Shown here piece by piece: positions 24,567 to 36,385 of a stretch of 64,000 nucleotides of DNA; position 1 is the stretch's first letter, and the number at the start of each line of letters is the position of its first letter. Below the pieces are notes generated by a model. It was not told the DNA's origin, made no database searches, and was given only the letters and a program-made list of their open reading frames with translations. Position numbers and translations under genes: made by a program. Location of the stretch: positions 62,001 to 126,000 of the forward strand of contig JAANDG010000392.1 in NCBI GenBank assembly GCA_036852015.1, written 5' to 3'. The stretch is from Pelodera strongyloides. Taxonomy: Eukaryota; Nematoda; Chromadorea; Rhabditida; Rhabditidae.

Positions 24567-24718
24567 TGAGGCCATATTCACCAACACACAGGGAGCCCTC
24601 CCTAGGCTCACCAGCGCTCTGAATTTCTTCGGTTTTCGTACTCTCTGAGGACTCTTTAGATCCCTAAGGGATGCGAGGGAAGGCTCCCTGCGCCTGCGTG
24701 TTGGTGAATATGGCCTCA
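24567..24718. mobile_element. TGAGGCCATATTCACCA foldback
   Basis: Complete copy with 20-base or longer inverted ends and inner GGGAGCC/GGCTCCC arms. Half copies lie near 19287-19350, 23484-23620 and 38123-38263. Confidence 0.75.
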
Positions 24719-25256
24719 GATCCAAATAAGCCTGCATGATGGATCTTTTATTATTGATCCCGAAATAACCTGTAAACCAATGCAATTGTGCAGCGTAAGT
24801 TTCAAAGCCACGTGCACGTTATTGTTGTTGATTTTGTTGCGTGAATTGCCTACATGAGCTGTTATTGGCTACTAGCGTTTCCGCGAAAATACCACGATTT
24901 CCGCCAAGCAAAAGCGCTCGTGTGGAAATTTACGCTTCTAGAACGGAAATAAGGCCGGTCGCGATAACAATATTTTTTTTTAAATGTTCAACTTTGAATT
25001 TTAACTGTTTGGTGGCTCAGGCCCATGAAAAAACCGTTTCATGAAAGTACTCCTGTGTAAGCAGTCGAAAAAAACTAGGAATGAGCGAGGTTATTGCCGC
25101 ACTCCGTATGGTATTCGCATTATTTTTTCGGATCTTACCCGCGAAAAATTACCTCACATACTGTTTTTCCTGATAATCTTCTCTTTTCGTGATGATGAAC
25201 ACGTTTTTAGATGTTTTTTTCGCGTCGAATTCTTGTTTCATTCAGACCTAGAAACA

Positions 25257-25619
25257 ATGGCGGTAGCCGTAAGCGACTCGGAGAATCGTGTGCCGGCTCA
25301 AGAAAAAGCAGTGGCCAGTTTGATTGTAGAAATTTTACACTTTCCTTATATGTTGCTAGTTTGTTCCTTACCCGATTTAATCCCGAGGCCAAGACAGTGC
25401 AATAATGTGCCCACGTCGATTAAAATGCATGTAAGCACATGCCGTCCTCATTGAAAGACGCAACAGCTAGCTGCGAGAGACTTGTGTGTATGTGCCGCGC
25501 CTGTGCGGCGTATTGCAGAAAAAAAATGTGTTCTCATTATTATTAGTGCTTATTCGCTTGCGTTTTAGGACTTATTTAGCATGAAGATAGTAGTGGTCCA
25601 GGATGTAGAATGCATTTAG
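25257..25619 (+). CDS. Possible small two-exon gene, 74 aa, unknown
   Basis: Candidate exons are 25257-25430 and 25569-25619. An acceptor-like TTCATTCAG ends 12 bases before the ATG. The first exon ends at a good donor (CAT then GTAAGC) and the second follows GCGTTTTAG; both are phase 0, and the joined frame stops at TAG. The product starts MAVAVSDSENRVPAQEK, has a hydrophobic middle (IVEILHFPYMLLVCSL) and ends VVVQDVECI. I recognise no family. The frame is open and the splice sites match, but two exons of this size could arise by chance. Confidence 0.28.
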
Positions 25620-26468
25620 TATTAGTTTAGGATGCGTGCGGCTTTCCAAAAAGTCTTCCATGTAAACACGTTCACTTCGAGGGCGATATGCAGGTGTTGA
25701 AAGTCACAAGCCAATATGTCGATCAGGTATTATTTAATTATTTATTTAATTATCAATAAGAACAAGAATAAAATAGACAGCGATTGAACGCAAACAATTG
25801 AGCGCAATAAGGCTTGCATACATTGAGGAAACTCTGCGTCATCGCCGCTCACTAAAACTAAAAGTGGGTCGTTTCGGAGGGTAGGCCACATGTGCATGGG
25901 AAGATGTTGCATTGCAGTTGGCGCAGATGCGGCTCACATTTTCGGGTAGGCCAGCACAGGTGCACCGCCGTGGTGTTGTGGTGTCGCTAAGGCGAACCCT
26001 CCATTTGTGCGCCAGCGATGACGCGGAGTTTCATGTTGCTGCCGTGCGTTTCGTGTGGGTGCGGTCGTAGGTAGGTCAGTAGTTTGTGCAAGCGTTGTGG
26101 TGCAACTTTTGTGGCCCAGTGCAAAATCGTCATTGTTATTAAATGGTCGCACTTGAATGGCCGTGTCTTGAAAGTCAAACATAACTTGACAAAGACCGTT
26201 GCAAAATTGGTCTGTGATTGGCGAAAGATTGTTGCAATTATTCTCGTGGTCAGACTGAACTTGCAAAGTTAGGTCACGGGCCAGTAATTGCCTTTGTGCA
26301 CGGCAACAAAGTTTTCCACGTTGTTCTTCAATGTACAGAACTTGTATGGATGAATCTCAACTTTTACTCCAATGTTTGGGATCCATGCTCAATACTGACC
26401 AACTACAAGCCGTCCAATTAATGAATCGTGCCAACCAAGAACTATTTTTCATAGTTTATCCGTCAACG

Positions 26469-26655
26469 TTAAAGTGAAATACCGCCCGGTTTTTGAAACG
26501 CATAGCCATATCGGACAACTGAATTCTCACGTATTTATGCAATTTACTCGAATTTAGCTCGATTCTTTATTCTAATTTTTGTTAATTTGCATAAGCTGGA
26601 TGGGAATGTTGATGCACTCGATGCGTTTCAAAAACCGGCTGTTATTTCGCTTTAA
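26469..26655. mobile_element. TTAA foldback element, AGCGAAATACCGGCC family
   Basis: TTAA at both ends; ends AGTGAAATACCGCCCGG and CCGGCTGTTATTTCGCT. Confidence 0.85.
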
Positions 26656-27803
26656 GTTATAATGCGCCTTTTACTGATCCGGGTTACCTAGAAGCCGTGC
26701 GCTTGGACAGAAAGGTGCTATATTTTGGTGAAATCGGGCTATGAAAACTAAAAATCAGAATATTTCTTTGATGGCGATATGGTCCGACTTTTTTCTGTGC
26801 ACATGTAAACTTTGACATCATATGTGGCTTTCCACCCTCTACATTTTCCATCCAAATTTACTGGAAATTATGTTGAATACCGGAAGTTACACACATAGTT
26901 TAGTAGAATGGTTCCATTGTTTGACTAGTAGTTTGACGTTTTTTGGTCTTAAAATTGAAATCAAAGGGTCCAAAGGAGTGTCGGCGGAGACTCCCATAGC
27001 ACGTGTGCTCCTGGTCTAGGATTCTTGACTTCTGACTCGTAGCATAGTTCTAGTTCTAGCACTAGTACTAATGCAGTACTAGTATGTTATAATGTAGTGC
27101 CAGTATAGTGTTAGTACCGTACTAGTATAGTGTACTAGCATATTACTAGCATAGTACTATGCATCATGGTAAGTACAGTACTAGTTCGAATACTATGTTC
27201 GTTGACAATGGAGGTACTTGCTCTAGTTTTCATTTCAGCAAGTTTTGAGTCACTTACTTCAAATTTCCATTTCTAACTTCTACTCCGACCTCTAACTCGC
27301 TCACGCGCATGATTTTTCCTTAAATTTCCGAATATTCTTAGCCAAACTTCCTAATTTGATTCCACACATTACTACCTAACGCCTCAATATGTAGTTACCA
27401 AGTTTTCTCAAGCGTAACTCCCCGGAAGGATTTGGTCCTGTGGCCGAAAATAATTTCTTACTTGCTTATTTTTCATTTAACTTATTTTTCATTTCCTCAC
27501 ATAAGCAAGTATACTGTATACTGTATGATAACGCATAAAGAAAACTCAACCAAAGTGGGCGCTGCGCGCGGATGTCGTATTTTTTAAGGGTTCACAAGAT
27601 CTAAAAAAATTCCTTTTTTTGGTTTCTTTATTTGTAGATAACGTGTAGCTAGTCATGATGTTGATGGTTATACATATAGTGTGGGTATTATGTAAATAGG
27701 TATTAGATGATGTCCTTCCGTGTCAGTGAGTTCAATCCCACTTGTATTCTATATGTCTATATTATCTATACTTTGATTAAAAGAACTTTATTACATGTCG
27801 AGC

Positions 27804-28286
27804 TTAAAGGGATAGGTTCACCTCGATTTGCACCTTTTTTTATAATTTATGTTGATACTATGACCTATGACGGTCAAAATGCGAAAATTGCAGTAAATTT
27901 CCTTTGCTCCCCGTAGTAGGAGAGCTTGCTCAAAAAAAGCTAAACTACCTCGAATCTATAAAACAATTGGGGTACCGCAGCCATGGTATGTGGGAAATAG
28001 CGCAGGAGGACTGGAGGTGCAGATATTGTTGTGATAGACAGAGGATGATAAAAGGGCCCTGTATTTTCTAAGTCTCCAGCCCGGCTGCGCTATTTCCCAC
28101 ATACCATGGCTGCGGTACCCCAATTGTTTTATAGATTCGAGGTAGTTTAGCTTTTTTTGAGCAAGCTCTCCTACTACGGGGAGCAAAGGAAATTTACTGC
28201 AATTTTCGCATTTTGACCGTCATAGGTCATAGTATCAACATAAATTATAAAAAAAGGTGCAAATCGAGGTGAACCTATCCCTTTAA
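27804..28286. mobile_element. 483-bp TTAA foldback, AGGGATAGGTTCACCTC family
   Basis: Long inverted repeat with arms of about 200 bases. Another copy is at 63377-63856. The right TTAA is shared with the next element starting at 28283. Confidence 0.9.
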
Positions 28287-28677
28287 AGGGATCGGTTCAC
28301 CTTAAATTGTCCTGCCTTGTTTGTATAGAGACAATTACCCTTTGCCATTTTGGACCGATCAATCCACCACTTTATCACCTAACATCTCCGTGAGTTTTGA
28401 AATAGAACACTACTTTTTGTATTCCAAATTTTTACTATCCCTTATAGAAAATAAAGAAACAAAAAAACATATCGTTTTCGTATTTTTGTCGTGTTTTGAC
28501 CGGAGCCCAGAGAGAAAGGGGAAGTTTAGAGACCGCATGTTATGTATATACTTAAATACCCTTGCTCGATGGTGCCTGTCCATCGGTCGGTTATTATAGT
28601 ATACACTTGGGAGAGGACGCTAATCGTTCTACATATACTAGTCGTACTGAAGAACAAAAACAAACTCTCATGGAGGA

Positions 28678-28797
28678 AAGAAAGAAGGAGAGAGTGAGAG
28701 ATAGAGAGAGAGAAAGCTAGATACATGCAGAGAAAGAATAGAGAGAGGTAAGATAAAGGGAGAAGGAGGGACAGAGAGAGAGAGAGAGAGAGAGAGA
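28678..28797. repeat. (GA)n-rich tract
   Basis: GA repeats with AAAG and GGAG interruptions in a gene-free spacer. Confidence 0.9.
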
Positions 28798-29459
28798 ACA
28801 ACATACAATCCAATAAAAATTCCAGTAAATGTGATATATTGCACTTGAAGGAGCTCTGGAACTCCAGTTGACCAAATATGCGCACTTTATTCCCCGTTTA
28901 CATTATTAAATTTGCCAATGTTTGCAAAAAGCAGACAGCACACTTCCGCCTTCTTTTATGTTGTGTGAGTCTACATCCGTACATTTACTTTGAAAACAGT
29001 TTAAAGCGGTATAACAGTCAGTTTTTGAGACTTATGTAAGTTGGACAACTGCCAATTGTAAGATGGGTAGCATGAAATTGTAATTTTCTAACATACATTT
29101 TATAAACCGCCTGTTATACAACTTTATAGGTTCCAGCGATCTTTCAATGATATAAGCATCGACGTTTAGATGATTAAATAGGTAATAAAATTGCTGTCTA
29201 ATTGATTAACCATTTCATTGACGTTCAGAAGTTGGCATGCACAGCGCATAGATACCCCACATTCTGTTTCCAAGTAATAAATCATAAATTCTGTGTGATA
29301 TATCATCGGGTGTCATTGATTCCATTCATAATAATTCTATGATGGCGCGTTGCCAAGTGGTGGAGAGGGCTTATTTCATTTTTGGTCGAGCTATATTCCT
29401 AGTTCATGTTAACCTTAAATAAGCAGACACTGTTGTTAGTTTTGCAATTATTGGAGACT

Positions 29460-29465
29460 TTTTAT
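29460..29465 (-). terminator. Poly(A) signal for the minus-strand Arg-rich candidate
   Basis: AATAAA on the minus strand, eight bases beyond the candidate TGA stop. It supports a transcript end here. Confidence 0.35.
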
Positions 29466-29473
29466 TGAACAAA

Positions 29474-29830
29474 TCATCCACCCTTGCCGCAGTTTGATGC
29501 ACCCTTGCCCCTTCTGGAATCTACGGCGTCTTGGTACGCACGCCAACTTCCGCGGCGGTGGAACTCCTCTTGTTGAGCCGCCGCAAACCTTCTTGCGCTC
29601 ATGCGGCACACTCCTGGCGGTGTTGCCGCTCGCTTTTGTCTTCTGAATTTCACCAGTTCCTGTAGACATTTGCTATGAGGAGACTAAATCTAGACGAAGC
29701 TAGGCCTAATCACCAGTTCACAGAAACTTATTTCGTGAAAACTCTTCGCTAAGCTTACTAATTCTGGAGTAGACAATTACGATATGTTTCTCGAACCCTT
29801 CGTCGTGCACAACAACAAAAAACATGGTGT
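29474..29830 (-). CDS. Possible terminal exons of a minus-strand gene, Arg-rich product
   Basis: Two candidate exons, 29830-29759 and 29672-29474, join in phase (TA then C). The joined frame reads ARRRVRETYRNCLLQN, then KCLQELVKFRRQKRAATPP, then AAAQQEEFHRRGSW, and stops at TGA at 29476. AATAAA on the same strand follows at 29465-29460. The exons are clearly GC-richer than their flanks. A second frame through the last exon is also open (start ATG 29669) but would run past the poly(A) signal, so I prefer the first. Upstream exons would lie above 29830 but were not found. No family recognised. Confidence 0.33.
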
Positions 29831-30374
29831 CTAAATTATTATAGCTAGCTCGGCCAAGCCCAGGGTGACGGCAAAATCCCTCATTTCAACTATGACATTT
29901 TGCCCCCAGAGCGGAAGCGTTTACATATAATTATTTCCGCTTCTTTAGTATAAACAACACCCCAATTCAAAATACAAGGTTTAGAGACAATTGCACAATC
30001 CATCGTAGCCTTAGTGTACGGGATCTTTTTTCTTAGTGTACGAGATGGATTCTGAGATGTGTGTTCAGCTCTGAGTTCTATGTATTATAAGCAAATTTTA
30101 TATTAACTCTTTATTCCATTTCATAAAAAAGTACATATTTATACAAACAAGAGAGAAAAAAACATTTTAGTCATTTGCATATAACAAATTTGTGCCCTTA
30201 TGTGTTCCCGGTAGGGGATGGAATATGTAGTATTTACAAGAAAGTACCCATGGTCCATGATTAGGCTAATCTCCAATTAATCACTAAAAACTTTTGACAA
30301 CGTGTACAATTTTTGACATCCTTAGTATTTGTGAGCTAATTAATACGTTTCAGTTTCAGTGTCCTTTTTTATAG

Positions 30375-30990
30375 GATGATCAGCGAATATTTCCGTTGGT
30401 GATACTATATTCGGCTTGTGTTTTTCAACAATTAACAACTGTAATTAAGCGGTTTTTACTCTAATTAATTATCAAGTTATTGCAGATGCTAGTGCGCGCA
30501 ACGCAGCGAGAAACAGAGCGAGACGGGCGAACTGCCAGGCAATTCACGGCGCGAAAAGAACGCGGGCAACATGTGGGCGCAATCATTGGTAAGAGTTTTG
30601 CTGTTACAAAACACGTAGAAAAATGACATGGTTCACTTGTAAACTTGTAACTGTTATTGTTATCTTTCACGGTACTTTCTGAAAATCAGCGGTGTATGTT
30701 ACAAGTTTCACCACGTTACCTTAACAGTTTTACCATTGTACCTTATAACTTTTACCGTGGTGCATGCTTTCGCTGGTACTTTATATTTTTAAACCTTTGT
30801 TTTGAAAACAAGACACTGTCATTTTTTAACAGCCGAAAGCTCCTGTTGTTGGGTATCACCGGCGCTTTCACAAAGTTCAGAATATCAGATTTCATACACA
30901 GAATGTTTTCTTATGATGGTTTCTTATAACTTCCTACAAACAGACAACAAGGAAGTGCTCGTAGACTTCACACTTTTTATTTTGTTTTAA
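30375..30990 (+). CDS. Possible three-exon gene fragment, unknown product
   Basis: Candidate exons are 30375-30440, 30486-30588 and 30833-30990. Acceptors are TTTATAG, TTGCAG and TTTAACAG; donors are ACT/GTAATT and ATTG/GTAAGA. The three join in a consistent frame. The middle exon is strikingly GC-rich in AT-rich surroundings and encodes a charged stretch (RATQRETERDGRTARQF). The last would end at a TAA formed by the TTAA end of a foldback element at 30987. The 5' end is not found and no family is recognised. Only the middle exon is moderately convincing. Confidence 0.25.
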
Positions 30991-31355
30991 AGCGGTATGA
31001 CAACCGGTTTTTGAAACGGTGTGTCGGACACTTCATTCCCATATAGATTTTTCCCGATTTTAGTCATTTGCATATAACATATGGAAACGCTGTTTCAAAA
31101 ACCGGATGTTATACGTGTAACTGATTTAAGCGTCGGTATTATCTGTGATAGAATGAGAAATTTCGCTGTCTCTATGAAAGTAAGCACTTTTGTAGTATTA
31201 TTTATTTTCTATTGGCTATAAGTACGGCATTTGTGGTAGTTTTCAGCTTTGTATTTTGTTTGTCAATTAGTAGAAGCTTAACTTAAAATTAACAAGGGCT
31301 TACAATTAGAAAGAGATTAAAAGCAACTGGCAAACGTGTAGCAAGGAACTCGCAC

Positions 31356-31530
31356 TTAAAGCGAAATACCGACGGGTTTTTGAAACGCATTGCGTACAAC
31401 TGCTTTCTTATGCAGCATATGCAAATGAGCAAAAATTAGAATAAAAACTAGACCCCAATCAGACCCCCAATTCGCATAAATGCATAGGAATGCAAGTACT
31501 TGAGAAAAACCGGCCAGTATTTCGCTTTAA
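31356..31530. mobile_element. TTAA foldback element, AGCGAAATACCGGCC family
   Basis: TTAA at both ends, with ends AGCGAAATACCGACGGG and CCGGCCAGTATTTCGCT. Confidence 0.82.
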
Positions 31531-31646
31531 AATGCAATTGAACGCAATTAGAAAACAGAATTTTTTTCACCGAAAAGGCTGCCTTGTTGAAAAACGTGCC
31601 GTATTCCGTATTTTCCATTAAGAATTGTCATTTTCTAATGTTTTTT

Positions 31647-32038
31647 TTAAAGCGAAATACCATCCGGTTTGGGGTTTTTTCACCAAAAATAGTTTGAAAA
31701 AAGTTATAAACGAAATAAACATAAAAACACAAACAAATAAGTGCATCTTGTATAAAAATGTTCTCAAACAACCATTTTTTGCGATTTTGTATGGGAAAAT
31801 TCGCTTCCGGCGATTTGCCGATTTTAATACTAGCACGGCCCCGGAAAAATCGAGGGATGGCCTTTTCAAATGATCACACACTCCGAAGCATCCAAATGAC
31901 GAAATCTTGACAAAACATTTTGAATTTTGCTAGTAAAAGTCCAAAAATGCACATTTTGAAAACTGCGGTAAACGCACGGTTGTTTACTCATCCTCTTTTC
32001 GTATTTTTTTGTTGAGACCGACCGGTAATTCGCTTTAA
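31647..32038. mobile_element. 392-bp TTAA element with AGCGAAATACC termini, long internal region
   Basis: The ends match the AGCGAAATACCGGCC family, but the interior is longer and is a different inverted repeat (TTTTTGTATAAAAATG-type arms). It may be a distinct subfamily. Confidence 0.65.
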
Positions 32039-33770
32039 TTTGTACACATATTTGGTACGCGAAAAACAAAAACCCTAATTGACTTTTGGTAATCTTATTT
32101 ATTTATTTGCCACAAAATCACTCTAGCTATTTTCTCACAACAAACAATTCTGAACAGCAGCCGAGTTTTTGAAACGTATTTTAGGCAACTACATTCCCAT
32201 ATGTTGTATGCAAATTTATGTACGCACTCTGATAAGTAGTACCGCAGTAATTTGCATACACTACTATATCGAAACACATCGGCCGGCATACATTTCAATG
32301 GTTTCAAATCCAGCTGTCATACGGCTTTAACGTTCATAATTCCGTACGGTGTTACCTATGGCTTGTGATGCCCAAGGATTAAGATTGTCGGAACGCTGAC
32401 AATTGGGTTAAAGCCTACTTCGGGAAATTTGCATATGAAGTATATTCTATGTTCTACGTAAATTCGGTGCCGGAAGCTTCGGACGGGCACCAAAAATTTG
32501 CATAGGATACATAACATAGGATATTCGTATCTTACGCAAATCTACCAAAGCAGGTACAATACTGCTTTAATATTGAAATACGGGAGCAGATATAGACAGT
32601 AAAAGTAGATTTTTGCGTGTGTGTAACTCCGGGAATGAAAATCAAAGACAAGTGTAAATAGTGTTAATAACTAATAGTGTTAATGCTTTTTCAGTTGCAC
32701 TTGATTATTGATTCGAAGCTTTCGCATCCCAAAGTTCCTATGGAAAGTAGACGATGAGTTTCAGAAGGCAAATTGCTCGACGACTTATGTCTAGCGCGGT
32801 CTATGTCTAGAGTAATTTGTTCCCGAGTGCGTGGAATATGACACTATAAGGATGTAGATACATACATCAAAATAGTTAACTGGCCTATTTTCATGCCATT
32901 AGTCACAGTCTGACTCTGGCCATAAGTACATCTAAGAATTATATAATTTTGCCACTGTCTATTGCTTTTTTGACTTTTGCAGAAATGCACAATCAATCCT
33001 GTTGCTTTATTAGACACTCTGGTTTATACAGAATATAAATAAAAATTAAAAGGATCAGATAAAAAAACTTACATTTGAGCTTATACACCTTTGTTTTTCA
33101 TTCGAGTCTCCAATATTCTTTTTTATCGCATTCATCAAGTTGTTGCGTTGCGTTTCTATTTTGGGTTATTTTTTGCCCTCATCCGTCGAGCTAAAAATAA
33201 CATTTGGCCAATAATAGAAGTATTCTCTGGAAACGAAAGAAAAGCCCATTTTCTGTGGTGTTGAAGCCATGAAGCAATAAATACCCAAGTCAGATACGCC
33301 ATAAATAGCCAATTCAGCTACAATTTCCTTCCAACGACGTAAAACTTAGGCAATGTTGCGGCGCGCAAGCGGCGCTGGATTGGCAAGCAAATTACACCCA
33401 GTTAGTGTGTATTTTCCACGCCACAGCGTTGCCGCCAAATTTCCTCGATGAAAAGTACCAACTTTTTATAAAAAAAGTTCATATTTCAAAATATGTGCAA
33501 TCCTCCCAATATGTCCTAGACATATTCTTCTTTCTATATTGCCGTTGTCATTCAACATTCAAGATTCGTCAAATTTTTCTGTTTTGTTTTCGTTTAAGTT
33601 TCTACTTTCGAAACAAGTTTCCACATAAATTCGCTTCTCCCAAAGAAAGCTTAGAGCATTTAGCTCTATGTTTATTCTATAAGGACTCGCCCAAAGTGTC
33701 CTTGTAAGTTGGGTCTAATCAGTATGCAGAATATGTTTTTTTCAATAATAATGCAAAAGTTCCAAGAATT

Positions 33771-33941
33771 TTAAAGCGAAATGCTAGCCCCTTTGGAAAA
33801 TTTGCATATGATAAGCAAATCCTATGTATCCTACGCTAATTTTGTACGATTGCCGTGGACGATCGTACAAAATTAGCATAGGATACATAGGATTTGCTTA
33901 TCATATGCAAATTTTCCAAAGAGGCTAGCATTTCGCTTTAA
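33771..33941. mobile_element. 171-bp near-perfect palindrome, AGCGAAATGCTAGCC family
   Basis: TTAA-bounded. Almost identical to the copies at 22562 and 48012, with the central core in the opposite direction to the 22562 copy. Confidence 0.9.
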
Positions 33942-34964
33942 AAGTAGCTTGATCGCATTCACTTTTTGAATTCATGTTTTGTTCATTTCGATACTCATAC
34001 TCCGCTATCAACTATTTTGAAATTGCCCCGTGTTGTTTTGGTGAGTATAGGATTTTGAAACAATTGCCTGGGGGCCTTTTTTGGTCGCATTCAGAATTTT
34101 GTGATTCAAAACGAACTTTAGTATGGGTGAAATCTGAATTTTGATAATTTCCTCTATGAAATACACGCTGAATATTCACCGTTTACGAACTCACTATGAG
34201 TTCAAAGTTAACTTACTTTCATTTTAAGATAGTGTGCAAAAGTCCCTTTCTATAATATTCCTTGTTTGTTTGTTTCAAATTCAAATTTTTAGGTACCTAG
34301 AATTTCAGTGATCACGCCATATTGTCATATTGCAAAATAATGCAAAATGGCGAGTGAATAAAGTGAAATATAGAATTTTAGCGAGCCTGTCTATTATTAA
34401 TCTTAATCAGTTAACTGTAGAAAAATTTTTGAGCTGGGAAGCTAGGTTTTTTCCACCAATCTACAATGTTCCCTTTCAAAGTTACCAACCAAAAAAATTG
34501 CAAAAATCGGCTGTCTTACCTGTCGGTGGTGGTTCTCCGGTTACTCACCTTTATACATACGCCCTTAACACATAACATAACATCCTTAGTGGCCCTTAGT
34601 GGTTTTCGATCGACAGAAGCGACACATTCGGCCGTTGAATTATTCATTTTTATTCAAACTTTCCGACTTTCGCAATGTTTTATTCTGGTAAAAAGGGAGT
34701 TTTTCGGTTTTTGTCTTCTTGCAATAAAATTTGGCACTAAGTGGAAAAGTTGCTGCTTTACTCTACTGCTTTTGACCGTAGATTCCCAGAGATGTCACCT
34801 TTCCCTTGGTAATACTCCCGTTTGGGAATGCTTCTCTCTCTCTCTCTCTCAATCTCTCTCTCTCTCTCCAATATCTCTTATTTTCCTATTGTAGGTACCT
34901 TTACTTTACTGGTAATACTCCCTTTTGGGGATGTCTCAATTGTTTCTATTATGATGTAAATTTC

Positions 34965-35604
34965 ATGGTTGAATATCTAATAAGCTCTACCAACAAGGGT
35001 TTCGTGGAAAATTTCGGAGCATACAATTCGCAAAATATTTCTAGAAATATTGCGCTTTCTCATCGAAAGAAGGGAAGCATACCGTCCGCTGCAATGATGA
35101 TTGCTCCATTGAGTAAGAAATCAATATTTCAATTCGAAGTGCCTACATTTCTTTGGAACAACACGGAATATTTGCCGAAACCGCAGAAGAACCGTCGGTG
35201 GACGAACATCAAATGGTTTTCACCGAATGGTGACCATGCGGTGACCAGTCGACGACGGTTTTCGAGTTGGCCACGACAAAGTGATAAAATGGCCACGAAA
35301 TGGGTTAGCCCATGAAAAAAAACCCAGAGAACCGTCAACAAATGGCCCCTCCGCTTCCTAGTAATTTTCTTGTAGTGTGGGAAACTGAATATTATTCAAA
35401 AGTACCTAAACGTACGGTAGGAGGCATGTTGAACACGTACTTACAACTAAAATTGAACCATTTTTTTCAGCAATCACTCGCGAAGACATGGAGAACTTGT
35501 TGATTTCTTCCTCACGAAACGGCAACAGTTCCAGGTTTGTCGATAATTTTTTATTATCAAAACGTTATGGCACATGGTTCGCGAAGCGGAAGCTCGTCAG
35601 CTGA
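34965..35604 (+). CDS. Possible small gene with dibasic sites, unknown
   Basis: Candidate exons 34965-35112 and 35471-35604 join in phase (A then CA, making Thr) through donor GTAAGA and acceptor TTTTTTCAG. The first exon encodes MVEYLISSTNKGFVENFGAY and ends AAMMIAPL; its frame is open upstream to a TATTGTAG acceptor at 34894, so the true start may be earlier. The second reads TITREDMENLL, then NSSRFVDNFLL, then SKRYGTWFAKRK, then stops. An alternative donor (AG/GTTTGT at 35534) would splice on instead. The intron contains the GGTGACC dispersed repeat. The KR-flanked heptapeptide recalls a neuropeptide precursor, but no signal peptide is seen, so this is speculative. Confidence 0.33.
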
Positions 35605-36385
35605 ACTCAAAATTGTAGTACATTCTCTGACTGAAAGGCGCACACAATTTGCATGTAATACATGGAACTCCCGCTTCACAGACAATGTGTCATACCGTCT
35701 TGATAGCTTTGTTAGGCTATGAAAAACTGGGAAAAACAAACAACGTCTTATTTATCCGAATTATCCTTTATCTTTAGCTTTTTACGTTTTAAGTAATGTT
35801 ACGTCCATCACTTTAATTTTCAACCTTACTTATTGCCTTCGTACGTTCCCTTTCTGCTATCGTTCCATACATCTCACCCCTTCTTTTTTTGATTTTGTTC
35901 TCAAATATCCACCAACTTCGACGTTCTTGAGACCAGTAAAAAGTTTTAGGACCTAGCCCATTAAATATGGTCTCACGTTTTTTGCTCACTTTTCATACAT
36001 TTTGCTCACTCAAGCGCAGCTCCGGTGAACTTTATAACTACTTTTGAAGCCCACTCTGCAGATATAAATATTCTCATTCTTTGTGAAAGGTCCTACGTTA
36101 GGTTTGTCATTATGAAGGCGTAGAGTAATCATGCTATATAGCAGTACCAACTTTTACATCTCATTTTTTTTTCGCTAAACAGTTTTTAGTGGCTCAATAT
36201 TGTCAGAGACAATAATATTTTAGTGTTTAACGGTTACTTACTTATACACGAGTTGACTACATGTATTTGGTTTCTCTATAACAGAAGTTAATTTTCTTAT
36301 ACTAGAACTATCTATAAATTATAATTTATAATATCCATGAACATACGCCCACATTTCTTCCTTCAAATGAAATAAAGGAAGGTTT

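Larger units (their letters stand above)
22959..25256. other. 3' UTR and repeat-bearing spacer
   Basis: The left part is the T-rich 3' UTR of the receptor gene. Around 23484-23620 and 24567-24718 are copies of the TGAGGCCATATTCACCA foldback repeat. The rest is AT-rich, and I see no convincing exon. Confidence 0.4.
25620..29473. other. Spacer dominated by repeats
   Basis: Contains a GC-rich stretch at 25900-26270 with an open minus-strand frame (about 110 codons) that I cannot assign, foldback elements at 26469-26655, 27804-28286 and from 28283, a set of short CTAGTACTA-type words at 27050-27190, a GA-rich tract at 28680-28800 and a diverged foldback at 28998-29127. No gene is supported. Confidence 0.4.
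30991..34964. other. Repeat-rich spacer
   Basis: Holds foldback elements at 30987-31115, 31356-31530, 31647-32038, about 32160-32330, 32408-32570 and 33771-33941, and a CT tract at 34833-34875. Possible orphan exons are a plus-strand end at 32983-33040 (KCTINPVALLDTL then a stop and AATAAA) and a minus-strand piece at about 33155-33072 with a GTAAGT donor. Neither could be joined to a gene. Confidence 0.35.

Noticed and set aside
25934..26266. Minus-strand open frame of 110 codons in GC-rich DNA
   Set aside because: The GC-rich patch is suspicious and the end has a few CxxC-like pairs, but no zinc-knuckle spacing, no motif and no splice model could be supported. Left unassigned.
34466..34894. 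Plus-strand open frame of 142 codons ending in a CT microsatellite
   Set aside because: The tail is a translated (CT)n tract and the body is Phe/Leu-rich AT sequence without motifs. No supporting splice site fits.
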